Source: Clusia tigrina
Taxonomy: Eukaryota; Arthropoda; Insecta; Diptera; Clusiidae
Assembly: GCA_920105625.2 (NCBI GenBank)
Contig: OV050032.1
Coordinates: 89,140,542 to 89,204,541 of the forward strand
Direction of reading: 5' to 3'
Length of the DNA: 64,000 nucleotides
A model generated the notes under the pieces. The model worked only from the letters and a program-made list of their open reading frames with translations. It searched no databases and was not told where the DNA came from. The number at the start of each line of letters is the position of its first letter. Position 1 is the first letter of the stretch. The position numbers were made by a program, and so were the translations under genes. Positions 63,544 to 64,000 of this stretch are shown here, piece by piece.

Positions 63544-64000
63544 TCTTGAAATTTTGTAACAATAAAGTACTCGAGCTTCTTGTCAATTTAAGTTATCGCT
63601 CAAAGCTATGCTATCCTTGAGTCCCAAATCAAACACTGATAAAACTTCAAATGGCCATAACTTCTATACGGTACGTCCTACACCTATCAAAGTTTGCAAC
63701 AAACAAATGCTTGTAACTTTTTACTGGAGCGTCATAAAACCTTGAAATTTTGTAACAATAAAGTACTCGAGCCTCTTGTCAATTTAAGTTATCACTCAAA
63801 GCTATGCTACCCTTGAGTCGCAAATCAAACACTGATAAAACTTCAAATGGCCCTAACTTCTATACGGTACGTCCTACACCTATCAAAGCTTGCAACATAC
63901 AAATGCTTGTAACTTTTTACTGGAGCGTCATAAAACCTTGAAATTTTGTAATAATAAAGTACTCGAGCCTCTTGTCAATTTAAGCTATCGCTCAAAGTTA
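63544..64000. repeat. Start of the next unit, cut by the window end
   Basis: TCTTGAAATTTT opens a new unit, with GCTATCC and GGCCATAAC as at 62299. Its second monomer carries GTTATCACTC and GTCGCAAATC; the latter is the opening marker of the short halves. The array continues beyond the window. Confidence 0.85.

Larger units (their letters stand above)
1..64000. repeat. Head-to-tail satellite array, 196-bp monomer
   Basis: Every part of the window aligns to one 196-bp monomer in a single orientation. Successive monomer starts at 2, 198 and 394 show the period directly. The array runs off both ends, so its true length is unknown. No inversion, mobile element or unique sequence interrupts it. 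Most monomers differ from the majority sequence at only a few sites, and many of those substitutions recur in register at higher-order periods. Centromeric or pericentromeric heterochromatin is the likeliest setting, inferred only from array size and higher-order structure. I do not recognise the family. Confidence 0.98.

Noticed and set aside
1..64000. CRISPR array
   Set aside because: The repeat is 196 bp, with no alternation of short repeats and unique spacers and no cas genes. All sequence between any two repeats is itself repeat.
1..64000. CENP-B box
   Set aside because: I found no match to the core pattern TTCG....A..CGGG. The nearest reading, GTTCGCAACATAC in some variants, lacks the CGGG part.
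1..64000. Telomeric repeats, rDNA, 5S or tRNA gene clusters
   Set aside because: The monomer shows no short telomere-like tandem words and no recognisable RNA gene boxes or cloverleaf. Its length alone is not evidence for 5S spacers.
1..64000. Transposon or retroelement-derived tandem repeat
   Set aside because: No terminal inverted repeats, target-site duplications, LTR-like ends or coding remnants are visible. A distant origin from a transposon tail cannot be excluded from this sequence.
1..64000. A novel gene-encoded defence or mobile system
   Set aside because: I looked on both strands for long frames, operon-like spacing and inserted cargo. All sequence is satellite, so no such system is supported here.

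Overview
The whole 64,000-base window is one uninterrupted tandem satellite array. I found no gene, RNA gene, transposon, CRISPR array or unique-sequence island on either strand. The basic monomer is 196 bp and about 37% G+C (73 of 196 bases in the copy at 15831-16026). All monomers point the same way, and I estimate about 330-340 are present. Monomer positions below (m1-m196) count from the first C of CCTTGAAATT. An array this long, with this monomer length and nested higher-order structure, points to a eukaryotic nuclear chromosome, most likely centromeric or other heterochromatin. I do not recognise the satellite family and cannot name the lineage.

Four monomer classes build the array. Class A is the full 196 bp. 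Class B is 161 bp, with m13-m47 deleted. Class D is about 187 bp, with a 9-bp contraction near m80-m95 and linked substitutions. There is also a truncated monomer of about 79 bp (class C) that jumps back into the next monomer and adds 70 bp net, and a rarer 34-bp insertion. Their lengths account exactly for the measured higher-order periods: 1424 = 5x196 + 2x187 + 70; 2102 = 8x196 + 2x187 + 161 - 1; 3758 = 16x196 + 3x161 + 2x70 - 1.

Layout. 1-10 kb: mostly class A, with 980-bp pentamers and 588/590-bp trimers. 10-22.5 kb: mixed zone with the first D, C and 34-bp units and a 2543-bp tandem duplication. 22.6-24.5 kb: 982-bp pentamer, two copies. 24.5-26.8 kb: irregular. 26.8-34.0 kb: an 11-monomer unit of about 2.1 kb in four length versions (1906, 2102, 1986, 1210). 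34.2-52.4 kb: a 1424-bp unit and extended versions of 1.6-2.2 kb. 52.4-54.8 kb: a transition containing a block shared with 37.0-38.3 kb. 54.8-62.3 kb: a 1798 + 1960 bp pair, duplicated in tandem as 3758 bp with about seven differences seen by eye. 62.3-64 kb: a shortened 1245-bp version and the start of the next.

Nothing here encodes a pathway. What the units share is history: each variant class seems to have arisen once, been fixed with linked marker substitutions, and then spread by unequal exchange or conversion. Chimeric monomers mark several exchange points. The short open frames on both strands are translations of the satellite and should not be annotated as genes.
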